A stretch of 64,000 nucleotides of DNA, taken from positions 45,332,001-45,396,000 of the forward strand of contig NW_027488365.1 of assembly GCF_051014445.1 (NCBI RefSeq), given 5' to 3'. Both the position numbers and the translations under genes were made by a program. The notes beneath the pieces were generated by a model. That model was not told the DNA's origin, searched no databases, and worked only from the letters and a program-made list of their open reading frames with translations. Shown one piece after another: positions 34,673 to 46,112 of the stretch (the stretch's first letter is position 1; the number at the start of each line of letters is the position of its first letter). The DNA is from Colletes latitarsis (taxonomy: Eukaryota > Arthropoda > Insecta > Hymenoptera > Colletidae).

Positions 34673-35265
34673 CAGTCAATTAAACCTGGTTTCGATCAAT
34701 ATTTCAGAGGATGACACCGGTTAGGTCTGGGTTAGGTCTGGGTTATGCCCGCATCTGGCTCATGATTTTGCCTTTTTCGCATACTTGTTGGCCAGATCCT
34801 GGGTTTTTTTCGTGTCTGAATCACGTAGTAATGTGGTAATACACTGAAGCAGTCAATTAAACCTGGTTTCGATCAATATTTCAGAGGATAACACCGGTTA
34901 GGTCTGGGTTAGGTCTGGGATATGCACGCATCTGGCTTATGCTTTCGCCTTTTTCGCAAACTTGTTGGCCAGATCCTGGGTTTTTTCCGTGTTTGAATCA
35001 CGTTGTAATGTTGTACCACACTGAGGCAGTCAATTAAACCTGGATTCGGACAGTATTTTAGAGGATAACACCGGTTAGGTCTGGGTTAGGTCTGGGTTAT
35101 GCCCGCATCTGGCTCATGATTTGCCTTCTTCGCATACTTGTTGGCCAGATCCTGGGTTTTTTTCGTGTTTCAATCACGTAGTAGTGTGGTAACGCACTGA
35201 AGCTGTCAATTAAACCTGGTTTCGATCAATATTTTAGAGGATAACACCGGTTAGGTCTGGGTTAG

Positions 35266-35740
35266 GTCCGGCATATGCCCGCATCGGGCTCATGATTTTG
35301 CTTTCTTCGCATACTTGTTGGCCAGATCCTGGGTTTTTTTCGTGTTTGAATCACGTAGTAATGTGGTAACACACTGAAGCTGTCAATTAAACCTGGTTTC
35401 GATCAATATTTTAGAGGATAACACCGGTTAGGTCTGGGTTAGGTCTGGGTTATGCCCGCATCTGGCTCATGATTGTGCCTTCTTCGCATACTTGTTGGCC
35501 AGATCCTGGGTTTTTTTCGTGTTTGAATCACGTAGTAATGTGGTAACACACTGAAGCTGTCAATTAAACCTGGTTTCGATCAATATTTTAGAGGATAACA
35601 CCGGTTAGGTCTGGGTTAGGTCTGGGTTATGCCCGCATCTGGCTCATGATTTTGCCTTCTTCGCATACTTGTTGGCCAGATCCTGGGTTTTTTTCGTGTT
35701 TGAATCACGTAGTAATGTGGTAACACACTGAAGCTGTCAA
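35266..35740 (+). repeat. Bridge monomers before the right-hand blocks
   Basis: Nearly three monomers with CATCGGGCTC (35,285), GCTTTCTTCGC, CATGATTGTGCC and AAGCTGTC starts. They recur at 41,090-41,560 (offset 5,824; GTAACGCAC just before them at 35,189 and 41,013) and again near 59,590. The stretch ends at a chimeric monomer. Confidence 0.8.
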
Positions 35741-35770
35741 TTAAACCTGGATTCGGACAGTATTTTAGAG
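35717..35770 (+). repeat. Chimeric monomer at the start of right block 1
   Basis: Starts as the AAGCTGTCAATT class (GTGGTAACACACTGAAGCTG) and continues as CTGGATTCGGACAG, which otherwise follows TTGTACCACACTGAGGCAG. The switch falls in the shared TCAATTAAACCTGG. To its right the sequence is colinear with 42,112 onward and 61,493 onward; to its left it is not. It is therefore a recombination junction. Confidence 0.82.
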
Positions 35771-37903
35771 GATAACACCGGTTAGGTCTGGGTTAGGTCT
35801 GGGATTTGCGCGCATCTGGCTTATACTTTCACCTTTTTCGCAAACTTGTTGGCCTGATGCTGGGTTTTTTTCGTGTTTGAATCACGTAGTAATGTGGTAA
35901 TACACTGAAGCAGTCAATTAAACCTGGTTTCGATCAATATTTTAGAGGATAACACCGGTTAGGTCTGGGTTAGGTCTGGGATATGCACGCATCTGGCTTA
36001 TGCTTTCGCCTATTTCGCATGCCTGTTGGCCAGATCCTGGGTTTTTTCCGTGTTTGAATCACGTAGTAACGTTGTACCACACTGAGGCAGTCAATTAAAC
36101 CTGGATTCGGACAGTATTTTAGAGGATAACACCGGTTAGGTCTGGGTTAGGTCTGGGTTATGCCCGCATCTGGCTCATGATTTGCCTTCTTCGCATACTT
36201 GTTGGCCAGATCCTCGGTTTTTTTCGTGTTTCAATCACGTAGTAATGTGGTAACACACTGAAGCTGTCAATTAAACCTGGTTTCGATCAATATTTTAGAG
36301 GATAACACCGGTTAGGTCTGGGTTAGGTCCGGGATATGCCCGCATCTGGCTCATGATTTTGCCTTCTTCGCATACTTGTTGGCCAGATCCTGGGTATTTT
36401 CCGTGTTTGAAACACGTAGTAATGTGGTAACACACTGAAGCAGTCAATAAAACCTGGTTTCGATCAATATTTTAGAGGATAACACCGGTTAGGTCTGGGT
36501 TAGGTCTGGGATTTGCGCGCATCTGGCTTATACTTTCGCCTTTTTCGCAAACTTGTTGGCCAGATCCTGGGTTTTTTCCGTGTTTGAATCACGTAGTAAT
36601 GTTGTACCACACTGAGGCAGTCAATTAAACCTGGATTCGGACAGTATTTTAGAGGATAACACCGGTTAGGTCTGGGTTAGGTCTGGGTTATGCCCGCATC
36701 TGGCTCATGATTTTGCCTTCTTCGCATACTTGTTGGCCAGATCCTGGGTTTTCTTCGTGTTTGAATCACGTAGTAATGTTGTACCACACTGAGGCAGTCA
36801 ATTAAACCTGGATTCGGACAGTATTTTAGAGGATAACAACGGTTAGGTCTGGGTTAGGTCTGGGTTATGCCCGCATCTGGCTCATGATTTCGCCTTTTTC
36901 GCAAACTTGTTGGCCAGATCCTGGGTATTTTCCGTGTTTGAAACACGTAGTAATGTGGTTACACACTGAAGCAGTCAATTAAACCTGGTTTCGATCAATA
37001 TTTTAGAGGATAACACCGGTTAGGTCTGGGTTAGGTCTGGGATATGCGCGCATCTGGCTCATGATTTTGCCTTCTTCGCATACTTGTTGGCCAGATCCTG
37101 GGTTTTTTCCGTGTTTGATCACGTAGTAATGTGGTAACACACTGAAGCAGTCAATAAAACCTGGTTTCGATCAATATTTTAGAGGATAACACCGGTTAGG
37201 TCTGGGTTAGGTCTGGGATTTGCGCGCATCTGGCTTATACTTTCGCCTTTTTCGCAAACTTGTTGGCCAGATCCTGGGTATTTTCCGTGTTTGAAACACG
37301 TAGTAATGTGGTAACACACTGAAGCAGTCAATAATACCTGGTTTCGATCTATATTTTAGAGGATAACACCGGTTAGGTCTGGGTTAGGTCTGGGATTTGC
37401 GCGCGTCTGGCTCATACTCTCGCCTTTTTCGCAAACTTGTTGGCCAGATCCTGGGTATTTTCCGTGTTTGAAACACGTAGTAATGTGGTAACACACTGAA
37501 GCTGTCAATCAAACCTGGTTTCGATCAATATTTTAGAGGATAACACCGGTTAGGTCTGGGTTAGGTCTGGGTTATGCCCGCATCTGGCTCATGATTTTGC
37601 CTTCTTCGCATACATGTTGGCCAGATCCTGGGTATTTTCCGTGTTTGAAACACGTAGTAATGTGGTTACACACTGAAGCAGTCAATTAAACCTGGTTTCG
37701 ATCAATATTTTAGAGGATAACACCGGTTAGGTCTGGGTTGGGTCCGGGATATGCCCGCATCTGGCTCATGATTTTGCCTTCTTCGCATACTTGTTGGCCA
37801 GATCCTGGGTTTTTTTCGTGTTTGAATCACGTAGTAACGTGGTAACACACTGAAGCAGTCAATTAAACCTGGTTTCGATCAATATTTCAGAGGATAACAC
37901 CGG

Positions 37904-37914
37904 TTAGGTCTGGG
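37904..37914 (+). repeat. Single-unit monomer
   Basis: One 11-mer in the TAACGTGG / TTTCAGAGG haplotype; 12,354 bp after the copy at 25,550. Confidence 0.92.
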
Positions 37915-39475
37915 TTATGCCCGCATCTGGCTCATGATTTTGCCTTCTTCGCATACTTGTTGGCCAGATCCTGGGTTTTTTCCGTGTTTGATCACGTAGT
38001 AATGTGGTAACACACTGAAGCAGTCAATAAAACCTGGTTTCGATCAACATTTTAGAGGATAACACCGGTTAGGTCTGGGTTAGGTCTGGGATTTGCGCGC
38101 ATCTGGCTTATACTTTCGCCTTTTTCGCAAACTTGTTGGCCAGATCCTGGGTATTTTCCGTGTTTGAATCACGCAGTAATGTGGTAACACACTGAAGCAG
38201 TCAATTAAACCTGGTTTCGATCAATATTTCAGAGGATAACACCGGTTAGATCTGGGTTAGGTCTGGGTTATGCCCGCATCTGGCTCATGATTTTGCCTTC
38301 TTCGCATACTTGTTGGCCAGATCCTGGGTTTTTTTCGTGTCTGAATCACGTAGTAATGTGGTAATACACTGAAGCAGTCAATTAAACCTGGTTTCGATCA
38401 ATATTTCAGAGGATAACACCGGTTAGGTCTGGGTTAGGTCTGGGATATGCACGCATCTGGCTTATGCTTTCGCCTTTTTCGCAAACTTGTTGGCCAGATC
38501 CTGGGTTTTTTCCGTGTTTGAATCACGTAGTAATGTTGTACCACACTGAGGCAGTCAATTAAACCTGGATTCGGACAGTATTTTAGAGGATAACACCGGA
38601 TAGGTCTGGGTTAGGTCTGGGTTATGCCCGCATCTGGCTCATGATTTGACTTCTTCGCATACTTGTTGGCCAGATCCTGGGTTTTTTTCGTGTTTCAATC
38701 ACGTAGTAGTGTGGTAACACACTGAAGCTGTCAATTAAACCTGGTTTCGATCAATATTTTAGAGGATAACACCGGTTAGGTCTGGGTTAGGTCCGGGATA
38801 TGCCCGCATCGGTCCCATGATTTTGCCCTCTTCGCATACTTGTTGGCCAGATCCTGGGTTTTTTTCGTGTTTGAATCACGTAGTAATGTGGTAACACACT
38901 GAAGCTGTCAATTAAACCTGGTTTCGATCAATATTTTAGAGGATAACACCGGTTAGGTCTGGGTTAGGTCTGGGTTATGCCCGCATCTGGCTCATGATTG
39001 TGCCTTCTTCGCATACTTGTTGGCCAGATCCTGGGTTTTTTTCGTGTTTGAATCACGTAGTAATGTGGTAACACACTGAAGCTGTCAATTAAACCTGGTT
39101 TCGATCAATATTTTAGAGGATAACACCGGTTAGGTCTGGGTTAGGTCTGGGTTATGCCCGCATCTGGCTCATGATTTTGCCTTCTTCGCATACTTGTTGG
39201 CCAGATCCTGGGTTTTTTTCGTGTTTGAATCACGTAGTAATGTGGTAACACACTGAAGCTGTCAATTAAACCTGGTTTCGATCAATATTTTAGAGGATAA
39301 CACCGGTTAGGTCTGGGTTAGGTCCGGGATATGCCCGCATCTGGCTCATGATTTTGCCTTCTTCGCATACTTGTTGGCCAGATCCTGGGTATTTTCCGTG
39401 TTTGAAACACGTAGTAATGTGGTAACACACTGAAGCAGTGAATAAAACCTGGTTTCGATCAATATTTTAGAGGAT

Positions 39476-39665
39476 AACACTGGTTAGGTCTGGGTTAGGT
39501 CTGGGATTTGCGCGCATCTGGCTTATACTTTCGCCTTTTTCGCAAACTTGTTGGCCAGATCCTGGGTTTTTTCCGTGTTTGAAACACGTAGTAATGTGGT
39601 AACACACTGAAGCAGTGAATAAAACCTGGTTTCGATCAATATTTTAGAGGATAACACTGGTTAGG
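39476..39665 (+). repeat. Single-monomer tandem duplication
   Basis: Two adjacent monomers share AACACTGGTTAGG (39,476 and 39,653, exactly 177 bp apart), together with AAGCAGTGAATAAAACC and the ATTTGCGCGC middle. AACACTGG occurs nowhere else that I found. The counterpart at 45,770-45,960 has one such monomer, with ACACCGG. One monomer mutated and was then duplicated. Confidence 0.85.
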
Positions 39666-39771
39666 TCTGGGTTAGGTCTGGGATTTGCGCGCATCTGGCT
39701 TATACTTTCGCCTTTTTCGCAAACTTGTTGGCCAGATCCTGGGTTTTTTCCGTGTTTGAATCACGTAGTAA

Positions 39772-39820
39772 TGTTGTACCACACTTAGGCAGTCAATTAA
39801 ACCTGGATTCGATCAATATT
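39772..39820 (+). repeat. Chimeric monomer at the end of right block 1
   Basis: Starts as TTGTACCACACTTAGGCAG with CTGGATTC but continues GATCAATATTTTAGAGG where GGACAG is expected. Right of the switch the sequence belongs to the 40-kb insertion block, so this is its left junction. Confidence 0.82.
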
Positions 39821-40268
39821 TTAGAGGATAACACCGGTTAAGTCTGGGTTAGGTCTGGGATTTGCGCGCATCTGGCTTATACTTTCGCCTTTTTCGCAAA
39901 CTTGTTGGCCAGATCCTGGGTATTTTCCGTGTTTGAATCACGCAGTAATGTGGTAACACTCTGAAGCAGTCAATTAAACCTGGTTTCGATCAATATTTCA
40001 GAGGATAACACCGGTTAGGTCTGGGTTAGGTCTGGGTTATGCCCGCATCTGGCTCATGATTTTGCCTTCTTCGCATACTTGTTGGCCAGATCCTGGGTTT
40101 TTTTCGTGTTTGAATCACGTAGTAATGTGGTAACACACTGAAGCTGTCAATTAAACCTGGTTTCGATCAATATTTTAGAGGATAACACCGGTTAGGTCTG
40201 GGTTAGGTCTGGGTTATGCCCGCATCTGGCTCATGATTTTGCCTTCTTCGCATACTTGTTGGCCAGAT

Positions 40269-40850
40269 CCTGGGGTTTTTTCGTGTTTGAATCACGTAGT
40301 AATGTGGTAACACACTGAAGCAGTCAATTAAACCTGGTTTCGATCAATATTTTAGAGGATAACACCGGTTAGGTCTGGGTTAGGTCTGGGATTTGCGCGC
40401 ATCTGGCTTATACTTTCGCCTTTTTTGCAAACTTGTTGGCCAGATCCTGGGTATTTTCCGTGTTTGAATCACGCAGTATTGTGGTAACACACTGAAGCAG
40501 TCAATTAAACCTGGTTTCGATCAATATTTTAGAGGATAACACCGGTTAGGTCTGGGTTAGGTCTGGGTTATGCCCGCATCTGGCTCATGATTTTGCCTTC
40601 TTCGCATACTTGTTGGCCAGATCCTGGGTTTTTTCCGTGTTTGATCACGTAGTAATGTGGTAACACACTGAAGCAGTCAATAAAACCTGGTTTCGAACAA
40701 TATTTTAGAGGATAACACCGGTTAAGTCTGGGTTAGGTCTGGGATTTGCGCGCATCTGGCTTATACTTTCGCCTTTTTCGCAAACTTGTTGGCCAGATCC
40801 TGGGTATTTTCCGTGTTTGAATCACGCAGTAATGTGGTAACACTCTGAAG
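40269..40850 (+). repeat. 571-bp marker cassette, copy 6
   Basis: CCTGGGG at 40,269 and ACACTCTGAA at 40,840. Carries CAGTATTG for CAGTAATG near 40,475. A derivative lacking one monomer, with the TTTGATCACG / TCGAACAATA part gone, lies at 58,943-59,348. Confidence 0.87.
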
Positions 40851-41273
40851 CAGTCAATTAAACCTGGTTTCGATCAATATTTCAGAGGATAACACCGGTT
40901 AGGTCTGGGTTAGGTCTGGGTTATGCCCGCATCTGGCTCATGATTTGCCTTCTTCGCATACTTGTTGGCCAGATCCTGGGTTTTTTTCGTGTTTCAATCA
41001 CGTAGTAGTGTGGTAACGCACTGAAGCTGTCAATTAAACCTGGTTTCGATCAATATTTTAGAGGATAACACCGGTTAGGTCTGGGTTAGGTCCGGGATAT
41101 GCCCGCATCGGGCTCATGATTTTGCTTTCTTCGCATACTTGTTGGCCAGATCCTGGGTTTTTTTCGTGTTTGAATCACGTAGTAATGTGGTAACACACTG
41201 AAGCTGTCAATTAAACCTGGTTTCGATCAATATTTTAGAGGATAACACCGGTTAGGTCTGGGTTAGGTCTGGG

Positions 41274-41458
41274 TTATACCCGCATCTGGCTCATGATTGT
41301 GCCTTCTTCGCATACTTGTTGGCCAGATCCTGGGTTTTTTTCGTGTTTGAATCACGTAGTAATGTGGTAACACACTGAAGCTGTCAATTAAACCTGGTTT
41401 CGATCAATATTTTAGAGGATAACACCGGTTAGGTCTGGGTTAGGTCTGGGTTATACCC
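41274..41458 (+). repeat. Single-monomer tandem duplication
   Basis: Two adjacent monomers share GGTTATACCCGC (TTATACCC at 41,274 and 41,451, exactly 177 bp apart). The usual TTATGCCC is changed only here. One monomer mutated and then duplicated; the relative near 59,770 has one unmutated copy. Confidence 0.88.
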
Positions 41459-42111
41459 GCATCTGGCTCATGATTGTGCCTTCTTCGCATACTTGTTGGC
41501 CAGATCCTGGGTTTTTTTCGTGTTTGAATCACGTAGTAATGTGGTAACACACTGAAGCTGTCAATTAAACCTGGTTTCGATCAATATTTTAGAGGATAAC
41601 ACCGGTTAGGTCTGGGTTAGGTCTGGGTTATGCCCGCATCTGGCTCATGATTTTGCCTTCTTCGCATACTTGTTGGCCAGATCCTGGGTTTTTTTCGTGT
41701 TTGAATCACGTAGTAATGTGGTAACACACTGAAGCTGTCAATTAAACCCGGTTTCGATCAATATTTTAGAGGATAACACCGGTTAGGTCTGGGTTAGGTC
41801 CGGGATATGCCCGCATCTGGCTCATGATTTTGCCTTCTTCGCATACTTGTTGGCCTGATCCTGGGTATTTTCCGTGTTTGAAACACGTAGTAATGTGGTA
41901 ACACACTGAAGCAGTCAATAAAACCTGGTTTCGATCAATATTTTAGAGGATAACACCGGTTAGGTCTGGGTTAGGTCTGGGATTTGCGCGCATCTGGCTT
42001 ATACATTCGCCTTTCGCAAACTTGTTGGCCAGATCCTGGGTTTTTTCCGTGTTTGAATCACGTAGAAATGTTGTACCACACTGAGGCAGTCAATTAAACC
42101 TGGATTCGGAC

Positions 42112-45100
42112 AGTATTTTAGAGGATAACACCGGTTAGGTCTGGGTTAGGTCTGGGATTTGCGCGCATCTGGCTTATACTTTCACCTTTTTCGCAACTTG
42201 TTGGCCTGATGCTGGGTTTTTTTCGTGTCTGAATCACGTAGTAATGTGGTAATACATTGAAGCAGTCAATTAAACCTGGTTTCGATCAATATTTCAGAGG
42301 ATAACACCGGTTAGGTCTGGGTTAGGTCTGGGATATGCACGCATCTGGCTTATGCTTTCGCCTTTTTCGCAAACTTGTTGGCCAGATCCTGGGTTTTTTC
42401 CGTGTTTGAATCACGTAGTAACGTTGTACCACACTGAGGCAGTCAATTAAACCTGGATTCGGACAGTATTTTAGAGGATAACACCGGTTAGGTCTGGGTT
42501 AGGTCTGGGTTATGCCCGCATCTGGCTCATGATTTGCCTTCTTCGCATACTTGTTGGCCAGATCCTGGGTTTTTTTCGTGTTTCAATCACGTAGTAATGT
42601 GGTAACACACTGAAGCTGTCAATTAAACCTGGTTTCGATCAATATTTTAGAGGATAACACCGGTTAGGTCTGGGTTAGGTCCGGGATATGCCCGCATCTG
42701 GCTCATGATTTTGCCTTCTTCGCATACTTGTTGGCCAGATCCTGGGTATTTTCCGTGTTTGAAACACGTAGTAATGTGGTAACACACTGAAGCAGTCAAT
42801 AAAACCTGGTTTCGATCAATATTTTAGAGGATAACACCGGTTAGGTCTGGGTTAGGTCTGGGATTTGCGCGCATCTGGCTTATACTTTCGCCTTTTTCGC
42901 AATCTTGTTGGCCAGATCCTGGGTTTTTTCCGTGTTTGAATCACGTAGTAATGTTGTACCACACTGAGGCAGTCAATTAAACCTGGATTCGGACAGTATT
43001 TTAGAGGATAACACCGGATAGGTCTGGGTTAGGTCTGGGTTATGCCCGCATCTGGCTCATGATTTTGCCTTCTTCGCATACTTGTTGGCCAGATCCTGGG
43101 TTTTCTTCGTGTTTGAATCACGTAGTAATGTTGTACCACACTGAGGCAGTCAATTAAACCTGGATTCGGACAGTATTTTAGAGGATAACAACGGTTAGGT
43201 CTGGGTTAGGTCTGGGTTATGCCCGCATCTGGCTCATGATTTCGCCTTTTTCGCAAACTTGTTGGCCAGATCCTGGGTATTTTCCGTGTTTGAAACACGT
43301 AGTAATGTGGTTACACACTGAAGCAGTCAATTAAACCTGGTTTCGATCAATATTTTAGAGGATAACACCGGTTAGGTCTGGGTTAGGTCTGGGATATGCG
43401 CGCATCTGGCTCATGATTTTGCCTTCTTCGCATACTTGTTGGCCAGATCCTGGGTTTTTTCCGTGTTTGATCACGTAGTAATGTGGTAACACACTGAAGC
43501 AGTCAATAAAACCTGGTTTCGATCAATATTTTAGAGGATAACACCGGTTAGGTCTGGGTTAGGTCTGGGATTTGCGCGCATCTGGCTTATACTTTCGCCT
43601 TTTTCGCAAACTTGTTGGCCAGATCCTGGGTATTTTCCGTGTTTGAAACACGTAGTAATGTGGTAACACACTGAAGCAGTCAATAATACCTGGTTTCGAT
43701 CTATATTTTAGAGGATAACACCGGTTAGGTCTGGGTTAGGTCTGGGATTTGCGCGCGTCTGGCTAATACTCTCGCCTTTTTCGCAAACTTGTTGGCCAGA
43801 TCCTGGGTATTTTCCGTGTTTGAAACACGTAGTAATGTGGTAACACACTGAAGCTGTCAATCAAACCTGGTTTCGATCAATATTTTAGAGGATAACACCG
43901 GTTAGGTCTGGGTTAGGTCTGGGTTATGCCCGCATCTGGCTCATGATTTTGCCTTCTTCGCATACATGTTGGCCAGATCCTGGGTATTTTCCGTGTTTGA
44001 AACACGTAGTAATGTGGTTACACACTGAAGCAGTCAATTAAACCTGGTTTCGATCAATATTTTAGAGGATAACACCGGTTAGGTCTGGGTTGGGTCCGGG
44101 ATATGCCCGCATCTGGCTCATGATTTTGCCTTCTTCGCATACTTGTTGGCCAGATCCTGGGTTTTTTTCGTGTTTGAATCACGTAGTAACGTGGTAACAC
44201 ACTGAAGCAGTCAATTAAACCTGGTTTCGATCAATATTTCAGAGGATAACACCGGTTAGGTCTGGGTTATGCCCGCATCTGGCTCATGATTTTGCCTTCT
44301 TCGCATACTTGTTGGCCAGATCCTGGGTTTTTTCCGTGTTTGATCACGTAGTAATGTGGTAACACACTGAAGCAGTCAATAAAACCTGGTTTCGATCAAC
44401 ATTTTAGAGGATAACACCGGTTAGGTCTGGGTTAGGTCTGGGATTTGCGCGCATCTGGCTTATACTTTCGCCTTTTTCGCAAACATGTTGGCCAGATCCT
44501 GGGTATTTTCCGTGTTTGAATCACGCAGTAATGTGGTAACACACTGAAGCAGTCAATTAAACCTGGTTTCGATCAATATTTCAGAGGATAACACCGGTTA
44601 GATCTGGGTTAGGTCTGGGTTATGCCCGCATCTGGCTCATGATTTTGCCTTCTTCGCATACTTGTTGGCCAGATCCTGGGTTTTTTTCGTGTCTGAATCA
44701 CGTAGTAATGTGGTAATACACTGAAGCAGTCAATTAAACCTGGTTTCGATCAATATTTCAGAGGATAACACCGGTTAGGTCTGGGTTAGGTCTGGGATAT
44801 GCACGCATCTGGCTTATGCTTTCGCCTTTTTCGCAAACTTGTTGGCCAGATCCTGGGTTTTTTCCGTGTTTGAATCACGTAGTAATGTTGTACCACACTG
44901 AGGCAGTCAATTAAACCTGGATTCGGACAGTATTTTAGAGGATAACACCGGATAGGTCTGGGTTAGGTCTGGGTTATGCCCGCATCTGGCTCATGATTTG
45001 ACTTCTTCGCATACTTGTTGGCCAGATCCTGGGTTTTTTTCGTGTTTCAATCACGTAGTAGTGTGGTAACACACTGAAGCTGTCAATTAAACCTGGTTTC

Positions 45101-46112
45101 GATCAATATTTTAGAGGATAACACCGGTTAGGTCTGGGTTAGGTCCGGGATATGCCCGCATCGGTCCCATGATTTTGCCCTCTTCGCATACTTGTTGGCC
45201 AGATCCTGGGTTTTTTTCGTGTTTGAATCACGTAGTAATGTGGTAACACACTGAAGCTGTCAATTAAACCTGGTTTCGATCAATATTTTAGAGGATAACA
45301 CCGGTTAGGTCTGGGTTAGGTCTGGGTTATGCCCGCATCTGGCTCATGATTGTGCCTTCTTCGCATACTTGTTGGCCAGATCCTGGGTTTTTTTCGTGTT
45401 TGATTCACGTAGTAATGTGGTAACACACTGAAGCTGTCAATTAAACCTGGTTTCGATCAATATTTTAGAGGATAACACCGGTTAGGTCTGGGTTAGGTCT
45501 GGGTTATGCCCGCATCTGGCTCATGATTTTGCCTTCTTCGCATACTTGTTGGCCAGATCCTGGGTTTTTTTCGTGTTTGAATCACGTAGTAATGTGGTAA
45601 CACACTGAAGCTGTCAATTAAACCTGGTTTCGATCAATATTTTAGAGGATAACACCGGTTAGGTCTGGGTTAGGTCCGGGATATGCCCGCATCTGGCTCA
45701 TGATTTTGCCTTCTTCGCATACTTGTTGGCCAGATCCTGGGAATTTTCCGTGTTTGAAACACGTAGTAATGTGGTAACTCACTGAAGCAGTGAATAAAAC
45801 CTGGTTTCGATCAATATTTTAGAGGATAACACCGGTTAGGTCTGGGTTAGGTCTGGGATTTGCGCGCATCTGGCTTATACTTTCGCCTTTTTCGCAAACT
45901 TGTTGGCCAGATCCTGGGTTTTTTCCGTGTTTGAATCACGTAGTAATGTTGTACCACACTTAGGCAGTCAATTAAACCTGGATTCGGACAGTATTTTAGA
46001 GGATAACACCGGTTAGGTCTGGGTTAGGTCTGGGTTATGCCCGCATCTGGCTCATGATTTGCCTTCTTCGCATACTTGTTGGCCAGATCCTGGGTTTTTT
46101 TCGTGTTTCAAT
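42112..46112 (+). repeat. Right block 2
   Basis: Close copy of right block 1 (offset 6,352), and from 43,410 to 47,205 a close copy of 50,800-54,595 (offset 7,390: CGCGTCTGGC 43,754 and 51,144; single-unit 44,256 and 51,646; GGTCCC 45,163 and 52,553; AAACCCGG 46,327 and 53,717; CGCCTTTCGC 46,591 and 53,981). Private changes include GGCTAATACT near 43,761, AAACATGTTGG near 44,480, TTTGATTCACG near 45,400 and GGGAATTTTCC near 45,740. Confidence 0.88.
44256..44266 (+). repeat. Single-unit monomer
   Basis: One 11-mer, exactly 6,352 bp after the one at 37,904. Confidence 0.93.

Larger units (their letters stand above)
32731..35265 (+). repeat. Seven-monomer tandem duplication, 1,237-bp step
   Basis: The stretch 32,731-34,028 is followed by its near copy from about 33,967 (offset 1,237): CCTGGGG 32,854 and 34,091; TCGAACAATA 33,278 and 34,515; ACACTCTGAA 33,425 and 34,662; and the private AGGATGACACC at 33,471 and 34,708. 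AGGATGACACC occurs only in these two places, which marks this duplication as younger than the 5,117-bp one. The second copy ends near 35,265, where TTAGGTCCGGC replaces TTAGGTCTGGG. Confidence 0.88.
35741..39800 (+). repeat. Right block 1
   Basis: About 23 monomers matching 42,093 onward at offset 6,352: GGCCTGATGC 35,851 and 42,203; AACAACGG 36,835 and 43,187; CGCGTCTGGC 37,402 and 43,754; single-unit monomer 37,904 and 44,256; GGTCCCATG 38,811 and 45,163. Near 39,476-39,660 it has one extra monomer, after which the offset is 6,175 (ACACTTAGGC 39,781 and 45,956). Its first 1.25 kb also matches 61,493-62,735 better than the nearer copy. The block ends at a chimeric monomer near 39,800. Confidence 0.88.
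39801..42111 (+). repeat. Block between right copies 1 and 2
   Basis: About 13 monomers made of 571-bp-cassette material followed by CATCGGGCTC, CATGATTGTGCC and AAACCCGG monomers. Related to 58.9-60.4 kb with stepwise offsets: 18,674 (CCTGGGG 40,269 and 58,943), 18,498 after one monomer is lost downstream (ACACTCTGAA 40,840 and 59,338; GTAACGCAC 41,013 and 59,511; CGGGCTC 41,109 and 59,607) and 18,321 after a local duplication here (AAACCCGG 41,744 and 60,065). GAATCACGCAGTATTG is private to 40,471 and the downstream relative at about 59,145. Confidence 0.85.
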
